Positions 43,345 to 53,338 of a stretch of 64,000 bases of DNA are shown in pieces. The DNA comes from Amphibalanus amphitrite (Eukaryota; Arthropoda; Thecostraca; Balanomorpha; Balanidae): the NCBI RefSeq assembly GCF_019059575.1, contig NW_024881586.1, forward strand, positions 124,001 through 188,000. The letters are read 5' to 3'. Under the pieces are notes generated by a model, which saw only the letters and a program-made list of their open reading frames with translations, made no database searches and was not told where the DNA came from. A program made the translations under genes and the position numbers. Each line of letters begins with the position of its first letter. Position 1 is the stretch's first letter.

Positions 43345-46300
43345 CTAGCTCTGTTGGCTCGGAGGCTGGAAGAAACCGCTCTGTTTGCTGGCAGCTCTCG
43401 ACGGCGCGAAGCCGAGCAGCTTCTGGATGTTCTGCGACAACAGAGACATTTGTGAAAATTGGGCCAAACTCTGATCAGGATCATCTGCACAATGATAGAG
43501 TTAACTATTTGAACACAATCTGAATATAGAACACTCATAACAAGGGAGGCGAAGCCGTGGAAATTTCAGACGGCTTCGGCTCCGGCTCCGGAGAAAAAAT
43601 CGGCTCCGGCCCCGGCTCCGGGTGAAATATGGCGGCTCCGGCTCCGGCTCCGAGTAAAATGATCCGGCTCCGGCGGCTCCGGCTCCGGCTTCTACTCAGT
43701 ACATCTCCTATGCGATCAATTAAATACGGGTGGAAGAAAAAAGGCGATGGGATTGGTACACGTTGTTCTGTATTTGTATAACAAGGCTATTTTGAATACC
43801 ACATTGTTTTACGCCTTGTACTGTCAAACCGAACTAGGTAAATAATTGTTTCCTCTTAAGAAAAGGAGCCGGAGTCGCCCCATTTTTGACGGCTCCGGCT
43901 CCGGCTGCGGGCTATATTGTTTACGGCTCCGGCTCCGGCTCCGGGCAAAATATGCCGGCTCCGGCGGCTCCGTCTCCGGCTCCGGCTCCGCATCCCTGCT
44001 TATAACAAGAACGAAAGTGGACAGCTGTGCAACTAGTAAGTGGTTACCTTTCCCGCACGTCCCGCCAACAAACATTATGATCTTACGACTGTAGAAAGCG
44101 AACAATCCCGTTCAGTCTCCAGTCCCGTTTGGAACTCACCTGTCTGATGGACATGGTGCAGAGGATGTAGAGGAAGATGAAGGAACACTCGCGGTAGTCC
44201 TCGCCCGCCAGATTGCGGTGTGAAAGGCCGCGCACAAACGAGATGGGCTCAAACGGCAGCCGTGCCACCACGCGCCCGTCGAAACTGCAAACAGCGGTGC
44301 AAGATCGGTGAGACATGTCAACAACGTCATAAAAGCCTAGTTCCTATTCTGAAGATACAGAGCATACGCCCTGGTGAGGGCTGCAGGAGCCGGAGGGACG
44401 GTAGTGGAATCGTTGCAACGCGATTGTCATAATTCATAACCGATTTACAGCCTAATTACGGAGCGAGCGAAGCGAGCGTAGTCTTTCCTTAGATTAACGG
44501 AAATTTCTTAGTATGAGCGGCCGGGTGCGGACGCTTTTGCGAGGCTTATATCTCAGCAACCACTTGACCGATTTACATGCGGTACTTTTTGTAGGGTAGC
44601 TTCATTCCTTCTACCAAGTATTGGACTATTCCCGATGCATATGGACGACCCCTTATGCACGTGCCACGTGCAAAACGAAGAGGTGTCAGTTTTGTAATTG
44701 TTGCAATATCTCGGTAACTACTGGACCGATTGCGCTCAAAGTTGGCATGTAGGTAGGCACCCACTAGGCAATGCATATCCATGTGCCAAAGTTGGGGTGC
44801 TGCTGCACGTGCGCACGTGTAGGGGTCGTTTCCAGATCTCGAGAACGGCTCGACCGATTGCGCTCAAATTTGGTACACAGCTAGGGACCGGTTAGTAGGG
44901 TGCCGTGCAAAAGTCAGTCGGGACCTATTTTGCACGTGCGCACGTGCAGGGTGTCGCTTCCAGATCTCGAGAACGGCTGGGCCAATTGCGCTCAAATTTG
45001 GCACATCGCTAGAGACCGGTTAGTAGGGTGCCGTGCACAAGTCAGTTCGAGGTATCCCCTCGCAATTTCGCACGTGCAAGGCTGCACAAGTCAGTTCGAG
45101 GTACCCCCTCACAATTTCGCACGTGCAAGGCCCACCCTCTCGCTCGCTCCGTTAGTCGCCCCAAAAGGCGTTATACTGGTATTCTATTCCTAGTTAAAAA
45201 GGCGGTACAAGGAGGTTCAACACAAAATGTACGCCTCACACCGCGGAAAACTCCCACTCACATTGAGTTAAACATGCTGAGGAGTGCAGTAAATGTGAAG
45301 CCAATGGCAAACATGGACTTCATCTTGACCATGGACAGTTCTCGGCTGTTGGTCTTCAGCCGCTCCTCCTCACGCTCGATTTTCTTCTTTTGTTGTCGGT
45401 CACTCGCCTCACCACGGGTTTCCTTTTTCCGCTCCACTGTCAACCGAATCACCTCATCAACCATTCCATACACAGAGCTACGAACAATGACTGCGATGAA
45501 ATACGACACGTACCTATTTCATAATGAAATAACTTTTGAGCATCGATATGTGTCGCAAAAATAACGATAATAAAAACCGACGAGGTCTATTGGTAAGACA
45601 ACACCGAATAAATATCGAGCTGGTTATTACTCACCAAAGCTTCCTACCCTTCACCAATTTAGAATATCAATTCATGAGCATCAACCAAAGAATATGTTTA
45701 TACGAGCCAGAACCTTTTTTAAAATAATTCTTGCATACCAAGAAGCTCTTTTTGTTTCTGCTCAGCTGCTGATACGATAACTTGTAAATCGTGAAAAGGT
45801 ACCCTTCTCACTTTGCCAATCAGATTCAATGATGTTGAAAACAGCCTACCAAAATAATCTCCACATACTACTGACTACAGTTCAACTTATATTATTACTT
45901 TGATTTTTACAATATGTATCAAAAAAATGCATAGGTTCACTTTCTGAAACAACACTTACATTTCTTGCTTTGCCTTTCAACTTCAGCCTTGAGTTTTTGA
46001 TATTTTTCACTTCTGTAGACCAGAAGCCATGTGAGCCCTGAAAAGACATCACAAGAAAAGGAATCAATAATGATCTGACTAACTTCAGAGAAGGTATCTA
46101 AACAAACTGATCATGGTAGGGTGGTCACACCAATATGAAAATGTGGGTACCTAATTAGTTACAAACTTATTGTTCTAATCCCATCATTTACAGAATGTTT
46201 TGACCCCATTATTACACAGAAAAAAGGTCAGAGGAGATAAAATGAGTTCTGTGTTCACTGTTCAGTCAGACCAATTCCTGGAATAATTTTCAAAGTAGGG

Positions 46301-47592
46301 AAGAAAATGATGTGATCAAAGGTAGGCTTCAAATGAGCTTGAGCTTTGAAGGAGGTTAGGTGAGATTGCAGAGACAATTTTTTTAAAGGAGGATAGGAGA
46401 GGCAATGAAAAGTGTTTAAAAAATGTGATCATCAGTACATAAAATATGGCTCAAGCAGATTTGAGAGAGATATGGCCTGGTCAGTGCATGGTCACTATTT
46501 CATATCAGCAGGCTGCCAGCTTGCTTCCATCACTCAGTTTCTCATTGGTCACATTCATGTCACATGTGTTTGAGCAATGAGAGGCCAGGCAACTGAAACT
46601 GGATTTTGCATCTATTAAAATAAAACTGCAATGAACTTCCATATATGAGACAAACAGCAGCACAATGATAAACTATTTGCATATAGAGTGGGTAGTGTTG
46701 TTTCTGTACTACGTTGTGTCTGTTATTTCTCATTCTGAAATCAGCCAATCACACATTGATGTAGGGATACAATAGACACAGGTATATTCACTCTGCTCAA
46801 TTCACTGGAACACACACTTTGACACTTCCCAGGCGATATCATAGGCTAGGTACACTGCCATACCCACTTCCTGGTCTGGAGAGTCTCTTCTTGCTTATTG
46901 GGGTTTAAGGGCACGCCGACTATAAGGTCATTTTGCGCACACAATGGGGTTCCTACATCCTTTCCTGCATCCGCCTATTCTCACCCATAGCTGACTCTAC
47001 AGTAGTGACAAGGAACCCAACCAGGTGAGTCAACCAGGTGAGTCAACACAGATAAGAATAACACCAAGCAGCACTCTGCGTAACCAATCGGATAGTTCAG
47101 GTATAAGAAGCCATAAACTACCTATGCCTAAATAAAATGTCTTGTATACCTCAATTATTCAAGACAGTGTGATGGCAGTAAGCGCACAAACAAATGCAAT
47201 ACCAGATAAAGAATAGGTGGTAATGAAGCTAGAAAGCAAAATTAATAGTAAGCTGATATTTTCTGTTGGGCAGTGTTCAAGACGTTAAGACTTTTAATAC
47301 TCGTCAACAAAGCTTGATTAAAAAGATGGCTTTAATTAATATGACTATTCTTAGTAGCAAAAATGTTTGGTATGATACATTGCACTTAGACTCCCATAAT
47401 ATTAAAACTAAATGCAATATTAGGCATTTTATACATTTGATGCATTTATTTTCAATATTTCATGTGATTTTGAGACAATCAGACCCACGACTAAAGTTTG
47501 GTAAAAAAAGTAAGCATGAGTAATCCCTCACCTTCTCCAAACAAAGCCGTGCAAATAGATATAAGAACAATAAGTATGGTGTCGGAAAACAT
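43345..47592 (-). CDS. TMCO1: TMCO1, ER calcium load-activated calcium channel, complete 5-exon gene
   Basis: TMCO1 is a conserved multipass ER membrane protein that leaks calcium when the store is overfull; it also belongs to a translocon-associated insertase complex. Exons in order: 47532-47592 (MFSDTILIVLISICTALFGE, first membrane segment), 45960-46037 (LTWLLVYRSEKYQKLKAEVE), 45262-45436 (coiled-coil basic segment with DRQQKKKIEREEERLK, then MVKMKSMFAIGFTFTALLSM), 44140-44284 (FDGRVVARLPFEP, GLSHRNLAGEDYRECSFIFL, YILCTMSIRQ), 43345-43431 (NIQKLLGFAPSRAASKQSGF to stop). They total 546 nt, 181 residues, near the 188 of the human form, and all phases close. All junctions are GT-AG. The intron between exons 4 and 5 holds a MITE and that between 3 and 4 a repeat cluster. 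An LTR retrotransposon begins 443 bp upstream of the ATG, head to head. Confidence 0.97.
43542..43998. mobile_element. GGCTCC-hexamer MITE (hAT-like) in TMCO1 intron 4
   Basis: Two blocks of GGCTCC hexamers (43562-43690 and 43865-43990) flank a unique centre, and the second block is inverted relative to the first. The right end reads CCGCATCCCTG, the complement of the CAGGGATGTGGAG start of the 37814 copy; the left end is a mutated AAGGGAGGCGAAG. Flanks CTCATAAC and CTTATAAC match at 7 of 8 positions. Confidence 0.7.
44459..45154. repeat. Repeat cluster with GGAGCGAGCGA ends in TMCO1 intron 3
   Basis: ACGGAGCGAGCGAAGCG at the left and CGCTCGCTCCGT at the right are inverted. Between them a unit of about 130 bp containing GACCGATTGCGCTCAAA recurs near 44565, 44718, 44855 and 44984, and a shorter unit beginning CAAGTCAGTTCGAGGTA occurs twice (45036, 45085). 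No coding frame was seen. It looks like a mobile repeat with internal tandem growth. Confidence 0.6.
46497..46592. repeat. Dispersed repeat, second copy of 24310-24405
   Basis: Both copies have the order CAGCAGGCTGC, CTCATTGGTCA, ATTCA, then CAATGAGAGGCCA, with the CTCATTGGTCA and CAATGAG parts forming an inverted pair. The copies differ in spacing. The first copy lies between cry1 and the 24408 LINE. Confidence 0.5.
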
Positions 47593-48029
47593 ATTTAAAA
47601 AAGAGCTTATTATAGAATAACGAATCCCGACATGAAACCAATGAAACACACACATTAAACCGCAAACACACCGCAAATAAAACAATTGAAACCGGCACGC
47701 CAGATTGAGTAGCTACGGCGTTTTGGTCACGTGTCATATTGCAATTGCCATTTGATTTAAGATAAAATCCCATTAAAAAAAAATAATTTGTCGTTGCAAA
47801 ATTTTTGAAATTATTGGTACATAATAATAAAATATTCAAAACATTTAATCTATCAAAAAGTAGAAAACAAGACCAAATAATTGTCATTCCGTGACGTGAC
47901 AAATCAGGCTTAGCCAGGGTGTGCAAAGATATCAAGGTTTTGTAAATTTTGTCTGTGTAATTCGAAATGCTTATTGCTACGGGTCTAATTCAAGGCAATG
48001 TAAACCGTCTAAATCATAGAAATGTCGTC
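47593..48029. promoter_or_regulatory. TMCO1 upstream region between ATG and LTR
   Basis: Only about 440 bp of AT-rich sequence separates the TMCO1 start from the retrotransposon. It probably contains the TMCO1 5' UTR and promoter, but no specific element could be identified. Confidence 0.35.
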
Positions 48030-48034
48030 AATCC

Positions 48035-48248
48035 TGTGGCGTATTGTAATGTGTAGTGTCCTGAGACGTGCTGTCATCTAACGGCAGAAAAGCGAACTCG
48101 TGGTTGATGGCAAGTGAGGGCGCGGCAGCCAGACGGTTGTAGAGTTAGACACCCGAGCTAGGGTTGGTCAGTACTGTATATCTGACTATCTGACATTACT
48201 GAATACATATCATCGTCTTACGTTATCTGATATCTTAAGAACGTTACA
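48035..48248 (+). repeat. 5' long terminal repeat
   Basis: 214-bp repeat starting TG and ending CA, identical by eye to 52546-52759. It should hold the promoter and polyadenylation signals of the element; none is obvious by motif. Confidence 0.95.
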
Positions 48249-48261
48249 TGGTGTCAGAAGT
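48249..48261 (+). other. Primer binding site, tRNA-Leu-like
   Basis: TGGTGTCAGAAGT directly follows the LTR. It is complementary to the 3' end of a tRNA-Leu (ACTTCTGACA plus CCA), a primer used by related elements. Confidence 0.8.
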
Positions 48262-48285
48262 TAACGTAACACAAAGGTGCCGACG

Positions 48286-49545
48286 ATGCTGTCGAATCTT
48301 CGCCCACCGGCAGAGCTCGAGATTTCATCACCGCAATTAGCAACAAGATGGCGGACCTGGCGGCGTGAATGGGAGAATTACGCTGTGGCTGTCGAACTCG
48401 CTGGCAAGCCCCAGGCCGTCCAAGTGGCCGTTTTTCTCAACTGTGCAGGTGGTGAAGCACAAGAAGTCGCCTCTCATTTCTCTGGGTGGTCTGCAGAACA
48501 AGGGTTGGATGAGCTAGTGTCACGCTTCGAGGCGTTCTGTGTGCCCCGCCAGAATGTTGTCCGTGAACGGTACAATTTCTACACTCGCGGTCAGAAGCCA
48601 GACGAGTCGGTCAGCCAATATCTATCGGCCCTTCGATCTCTGGCAGCAACGTGTGATTTCCCAGACGGGGACAACATGCTAAGAGACAGAATATGCATCG
48701 GCCTCCGTGACCAGAAAATACAAGCAGCGCTGCTGAAGCGAGCTGATTTGACCCTTCAGATGGCAATCGACATAGCGCTATCCGAAGAAGCCGCCAATCG
48801 TGATCTCAAGGTGTTTGGAACTGAGTCCCACAGTGAGCAAACAGACAACTTGGCCGCCGTCTCTGGACACAACCGGTCCCAACCGACCCGCAAGTGCAAG
48901 TTCTGCGGCCGTGATCACCCAATGGTTCGATCTCGCTGCCCTGCATGGGGCAAAGCCTGCCTCGTCTGCGGGCAGGCCAACCATTTCGCATGCAGTACTA
49001 TCTGCGGCTCCCGGCGTCCCCCGCCCGGCTCTGGCGGGCGCGGACCAGTTCGCCAGCCAGCGGCCCGGCCGCTGTCTCTCGCCGCCACCGTGGGCGCCGC
49101 CGCCGCCGGCCGCGATCAGCTGACTGCGACTCCGCCAGCCGGCCAGCGCCGCGACCCGCCTCCCGGCGCGTCAGGTGCACATCAACATGAGCACTGGGAC
49201 GTTTTGTCGACAGCTGGCCATTCCGGTGAGACACCCACAAAAGCACACAAAACTTTGACCGCCTCGGGAAAATCGGTAACGTTTCTGATAGATTCCGGCT
49301 CCGAGTGTGACGTGTTGACATGGACAGACTACGTGCGTATCACGGACGATCCACAGGGCGCATGTTTGAGACCGTGCCATACCGTTCTGCGCATGTATGA
49401 CGGCGCTCTCGTGTCATGTGAGGGGAAACGGTCCCTGTGCTTTACTAATCCCGTGTCTCGGAGTAGGCACATCCTTCAGTGTAAAGTTGTGAACAGTGCT
49501 ATCTCTTCCATACTAAGAAAAAACTGGACGATCTCGAGACGCTAG
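48286..49545 (+). CDS. Retrotransposon Gag with zinc knuckles and aspartic protease
   Basis: The first ATG of the frame is at 48286; an upstream GTG at 48277 is less likely. The N-terminal half is a capsid-like domain (WRREWENYAVAVEL, then ESVSQYLSALRSLA). Cys/His clusters near residues 205-245 (CKFCGRDH, CLVCGQANHF) form nucleic-acid-binding knuckles with unusual spacing. A Pro/Arg-rich linker leads to a protease core with FLIDSGSECDVL, the catalytic Asp-Ser-Gly. The frame ends at 49545, soon after the protease, in a different phase from pol. Confidence 0.9.
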   Translation: MLSNLRPPAELEISSPQLATRWRTWRREWENYAVAVELAGKPQAVQVAVFLNCAGGEAQEVASHFSGWSAEQGLDELVSRFEAFCVPRQNVVRERYNFYTRGQKPDESVSQYLSALRSLAATCDFPDGDNMLRDRICIGLRDQKIQAALLKRADLTLQMAIDIALSEEAANRDLKVFGTESHSEQTDNLAAVSGHNRSQPTRKCKFCGRDHPMVRSRCPAWGKACLVCGQANHFACSTICGSRRPPPGSGGRGPVRQPAARPLSLAATVGAAAAGRDQLTATPPAGQRRDPPPGASGAHQHEHWDVLSTAGHSGETPTKAHKTLTASGKSVTFLIDSGSECDVLTWTDYVRITDDPQGACLRPCHTVLRMYDGALVSCEGKRSLCFTNPVSRSRHILQCKVVNSAISSILRKNWTISRR

Positions 49546-49592
49546 GCGTCATTTCTCACATCACTGAGCCAACTGACTGGGTCTCAAATCCT

Positions 49593-52223
49593 GTGATAGT
49601 GGATAAACCGAACGGGGATATTCGCCTATGCATAGACCCCCGTTTCCTAAATCGAGCTGTGAGGAGAGAACACTATCCCACACCCACTGTGGACGAGGTA
49701 ACCGCCCGGCTCACGGGAGCCAAAGTATTCAGTCTCGTGGATGCATCCTGTGCATTTTGGCAGATTGGGCTATCAGCTAGGTCGGCGCGCCTGTGCTGCT
49801 TCCACACGCCATTTGGACGCTATATCTGGAACAGGCTGCCATATGGCGTGAAGTGCAGCTCCGAAATTTGGCAGAGAATGATGCATGAGCTCATCAGGGG
49901 TCTTGAGGGTGTGGAGGTCATAGCTGATGATTTTGTAGTTTTTGGTCGCGGCAACACGCGTGCGCAGGCCGAACAGGATCATGACCGCAATCTAGCGGCA
50001 TTTCTAGCCAGGGCACGTGAGAGGAACCTTCGTCTGAACCCGGATAAATTCAGGTACAAAGTGACAGAACTGAAATGGATGGGTCACGTCCTGTCGGCTG
50101 ACGGCTTGAAACCAGACCCAGCTAAAGTGTCTGCGGTGCGTGACTATCCGCCCCCCACGGATGTGCCCAGTCTCAAACGCTTCCTGGGGATGGTCAGTTT
50201 TTTGGCCCGCTACATCCCCAACCTGTCACAGACTGTATCACCTCTCCGTCAGCTCACACAGGCCAGCTTCGACTGGTACTGGAGCCCCCAGTGTGAGACA
50301 GCATTCAAAACCATTCAGCAGCTGCTTACAACAGCGCCAGTGCTCAAATACTATGACCCACATGACGAGGCTACAGTGCAGTGCGATGCATCGAGCCATG
50401 GCCTCGGCGCTGTCCTTCTGCAGCGGGGAAACCCAGTCATGTACTGCTCGCGCTCCCTTACGGTAGCGGAGCGAGCCTACTCGCAAATTGAGAAGGAGCT
50501 ATTGGCCATTACTTTTGCGCTCACTCGCCTGGACCAATATCTGTACGGTAGGCCAGTGACAGTCGAGACTGACCATAAGCCATTGGTCGCGATACACAAC
50601 AAACCACTCAGTGACGCACCACTTCGCTTGCAGAGAATGCTTCTCACACTGCAGAGGTACAACTTTCACATTGTGTACCGACCAGGATCAGAGATTCCTG
50701 TTGCTGATGCGCTTAGTCGTGCTCCAACTCAGCAACCATCCTCACTGTTCGCAATGGAGACCGAATCCCTAGAGTTGTCCAGTGGGATCGCGGTGTCTCC
50801 AGAGCGTCTAGAAGCCATACGGGCCGCGTATCAGTCGGATCTGGTCCTCCCACGGGTCGTCAAACAGGTACTGGCAGGGTGGCCGAAGCATCGGCGCCAG
50901 TTGCCAGACGCACTCCGGCCGTATCATGGCTTTCATGACGAACTTTTCACACAGGACGGACTGCTGTACAAAGGCAGGTGTGTGGTCATTCCCAGCGCTC
51001 TTCAGCAGGACCTTATCTCGCGCCTGCACCGTACTCATATTGGTTTGTCATCGATACTGCGACTTGCTCGGCAGAACGTGTTTTGGATCGGAATGACCAG
51101 CCAGCTAAAAGAAGCGATTCTGAAGTGCCCAACCTGCCTAGCCCATCGCCCGGCTCAGACGGCCGAGCCGCTATTGTCGCATGAGGTCCCCTCCCGTCCA
51201 TGGGCGAAACTGGGAACGGACATTTTTGAACTTAATGGGTCAATGTACCTCGTGCTGGTAGATTATTACTCCAACTTCATGGAGATTGACCGCCTGACTC
51301 GGACTACTGTGACACATGTGACCTCAGCTCTAGCGACCCAGTTCGCTCGCTATGGCATTCCAGAAACGCTGGTTAGTGACAACGGCCCACCGTTCAGCAG
51401 CTGTGAGTTCAAAGCATTTCTGCGTTCGCTGGATATTGATCATGTTACCTCCAGCCCAGGCTATCCGCAGTCGAATGGCAAGGCTGAGAACGCCGTGAAA
51501 ACGGCGAAGAGTTTAATGCGTAAGGCTATCGCCTCCGGTGAAAACTTCCTTTGGGCGCTGATGACGTGGCGTAATTCGCCCAGTGAAGGGTCAGACATGT
51601 CGCCGGCACAGAAAATGTTTGGACGTGCCTGTCGGACGTTTTTGCCTACTCCCAGGTCAAACTTGCTTCCCGCGTACCCGACTCCTCTCCCGAGTGTTCT
51701 CGCTGACAATAAACTGCGCCAGGCGAAATATTACAATCGTCGGACGCAGCCCCTGACCCCTCTGGTCGTGGGTCAGCCCATTCGGATGCGCCTCCCTGGA
51801 CAGCGCACATGGACCCCTGGCGTCTGTACAGGAATAGCTGGGCCGCGATCTTACTGGGTGCGCGTGAATGAAGTGACCTATCGTCGCAACCGCCGCCAGT
51901 TGTTAGCCACCAATGACCCTCTGCCTGTACAGAGTGATCACTCGGACCCAGACCTGCTCGGTCCGCCACGGGAACCCACCGCGTTACCAGAGCCGCCTCA
52001 GACTCCTCCCGTCGCCACCGGCACGGGCGTGCGCCCGCTCGTCGTCCCGCCCGTGCCTCCTGGCGAACCGTGGATGGATGTGCCGTCATCTCCTCCGCTC
52101 CCGCCGTCCCCCGTCCATGCGCCTTACGCACCACTGACCGGGGCAGGCTCACCGCCGGTCATAAGTCGCCGTCCCCAGCGCGAAAGGCGCCCGCCCGCCT
52201 ATCTGTCCGATTACGTTAGATGA
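49593..52223 (+). CDS. Retrotransposon Pol: reverse transcriptase, RNase H, integrase
   Basis: The 876-residue frame shows RT (RLCIDPRFLNRAV, SLVDASCAFWQIGL, catalytic VIADDFVVFG with Ile-Ala before the two Asp instead of the usual Tyr). RNase H follows (VQCDASSHGLGAVL, EKELLAITFAL, TDHKPLVAI). The integrase has an HHCC finger (LHRTHIG to CPTC), core Asp residues in GTDIF and VSDNGPPF, Glu in SNGKAENAVK, and a C-terminal basic tail. RT-like sequence in this frame extends upstream of the Met to about 49528. The RT-RNase H-integrase order is that of Ty3/gypsy elements. No chromodomain was seen. Confidence 0.93.
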   Translation: MIVDKPNGDIRLCIDPRFLNRAVRREHYPTPTVDEVTARLTGAKVFSLVDASCAFWQIGLSARSARLCCFHTPFGRYIWNRLPYGVKCSSEIWQRMMHELIRGLEGVEVIADDFVVFGRGNTRAQAEQDHDRNLAAFLARARERNLRLNPDKFRYKVTELKWMGHVLSADGLKPDPAKVSAVRDYPPPTDVPSLKRFLGMVSFLARYIPNLSQTVSPLRQLTQASFDWYWSPQCETAFKTIQQLLTTAPVLKYYDPHDEATVQCDASSHGLGAVLLQRGNPVMYCSRSLTVAERAYSQIEKELLAITFALTRLDQYLYGRPVTVETDHKPLVAIHNKPLSDAPLRLQRMLLTLQRYNFHIVYRPGSEIPVADALSRAPTQQPSSLFAMETESLELSSGIAVSPERLEAIRAAYQSDLVLPRVVKQVLAGWPKHRRQLPDALRPYHGFHDELFTQDGLLYKGRCVVIPSALQQDLISRLHRTHIGLSSILRLARQNVFWIGMTSQLKEAILKCPTCLAHRPAQTAEPLLSHEVPSRPWAKLGTDIFELNGSMYLVLVDYYSNFMEIDRLTRTTVTHVTSALATQFARYGIPETLVSDNGPPFSSCEFKAFLRSLDIDHVTSSPGYPQSNGKAENAVKTAKSLMRKAIASGENFLWALMTWRNSPSEGSDMSPAQKMFGRACRTFLPTPRSNLLPAYPTPLPSVLADNKLRQAKYYNRRTQPLTPLVVGQPIRMRLPGQRTWTPGVCTGIAGPRSYWVRVNEVTYRRNRRQLLATNDPLPVQSDHSDPDLLGPPREPTALPEPPQTPPVATGTGVRPLVVPPVPPGEPWMDVPSSPPLPPSPVHAPYAPLTGAGSPPVISRRPQRERRPPAYLSDYVR

Positions 52224-52534
52224 ATCACTGTTCGCGTCAGTTCAGTTCGTGTTCACTGTTCTTGTCAGTTCGTGTCAATGCATGCTGGATGTGGCTGCAT
52301 ACTTATCAGCAAACGGTAGAATGACCAAGCGTCATGAGAGGTATGCAATGTAAATATTTTGTTGTGCTTTATACTGTTTTGCGATTACCAGTTGTGTTAC
52401 AGTGCTCAGTCCTTCAGTGCCGCGGTATAGCTTCGTCGCACAGTAGCTTTGCGTAGCATTTGATGTGGTGCATTGCACATGTGTGTTCGTGTACGGACAC
52501 CAGCATGTCCGTGATCTCGATATCTCATTGTCGC

Positions 52535-52545
52535 AGGAGAAGGGA
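52535..52545 (+). other. Polypurine tract
   Basis: AGGAGAAGGGA immediately precedes the 3' LTR, the expected primer site for plus-strand DNA synthesis. Confidence 0.8.
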
Positions 52546-52759
52546 TGTGGCGTATTGTAATGTGTAGTGTCCTGAGACGTGCTGTCATCTAACGGCAGAA
52601 AAGCGAACTCGTGGTTGATGGCAAGTGAGGGCGCGGCAGCCAGACGGTTGTAGAGTTAGACACCCGAGCTAGGGTTGGTCAGTACTGTATATCTGACTAT
52701 CTGACATTACTGAATACATATCATCGTCTTACGTTATCTGATATCTTAAGAACGTTACA
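52546..52759 (+). repeat. 3' long terminal repeat
   Basis: 214-bp copy of the 5' LTR, followed by the AATCC target duplication. No difference from the 5' copy was found by eye. Confidence 0.95.
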
Positions 52760-52764
52760 AATCC

Positions 52765-53334
52765 TTCCTATCAAAAGGTTCAGACTAAATTTGTAAAAAA
52801 AAAATACGAAAGTGGTAAATGCGAATAAATAACTTATTCGGACGTACCCGGCGGCTCATCAACATGTTCCAGTGCCAGTGCGGTGGTTTGGTTCCAAAAG
52901 TCTAACAAATCAAAACGGGGCACTTTATGATGTCCGTGAAGTTGTAATGTCAGCGCTGCCTGGGTAGGACCCAGGAGCAGCCGTCATGGGACGGGACTGG
53001 CCGCCGCCCGCTATCCAGGGCCGGGGGCCGGCCACGTCACATGCTTTCGCCTCGGACCCGCTAGTCGTCTATCGTGGCATGGGCGTAGGAACCTCATGAA
53101 AAGTGTTTAGAGGCGGGGGGAGGGGGGCAGAGAAACTTCAATGTCACTTTGGAGGAGCCCCAATACCCTATGAAGAAATTCTTTGCAATTTTGTGCTCAT
53201 CTGACCTTGCTGAACCATTTACCTACTGCTCTTCGTTTTGTACCTATGTACCTACCTACATCAAAGATAAATATTCTACTTTAAAAAATGGCTGAAAAGT
53301 GGGGACTATAGCCCCCCCCCGCTCACCCTATGTT
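52765..53334. other. No gene recognised
   Basis: Short GC-rich stretch near 52970-53040 and homopolymer runs; open frames are short. It is the left flank of the 53339-55780 element. Confidence 0.35.
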
Positions 53335-53338
53335 TTAG

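Larger units (their letters stand above)
48035..52759 (+). mobile_element. Ty3/gypsy-like LTR retrotransposon, full length
   Basis: LTRs of 214 bp at 48035-48248 and 52546-52759 begin TGTGGCGTATTG and end AAGAACGTTACA. They look identical along their whole length. The target duplication is AATCC (48030-48034 and 52760-52764). A primer site follows the 5' LTR and a purine tract precedes the 3' LTR. Gag-protease and pol frames are both open, but the junction between protease and RT appears shortened. There is no envelope-like frame. Identical LTRs imply a very recent insertion. Confidence 0.95.

Noticed and set aside
51646..52152. 168-codon minus-strand frame
   Set aside because: It is antisense to the integrase end of the retrotransposon pol frame and has no recognisable domain.
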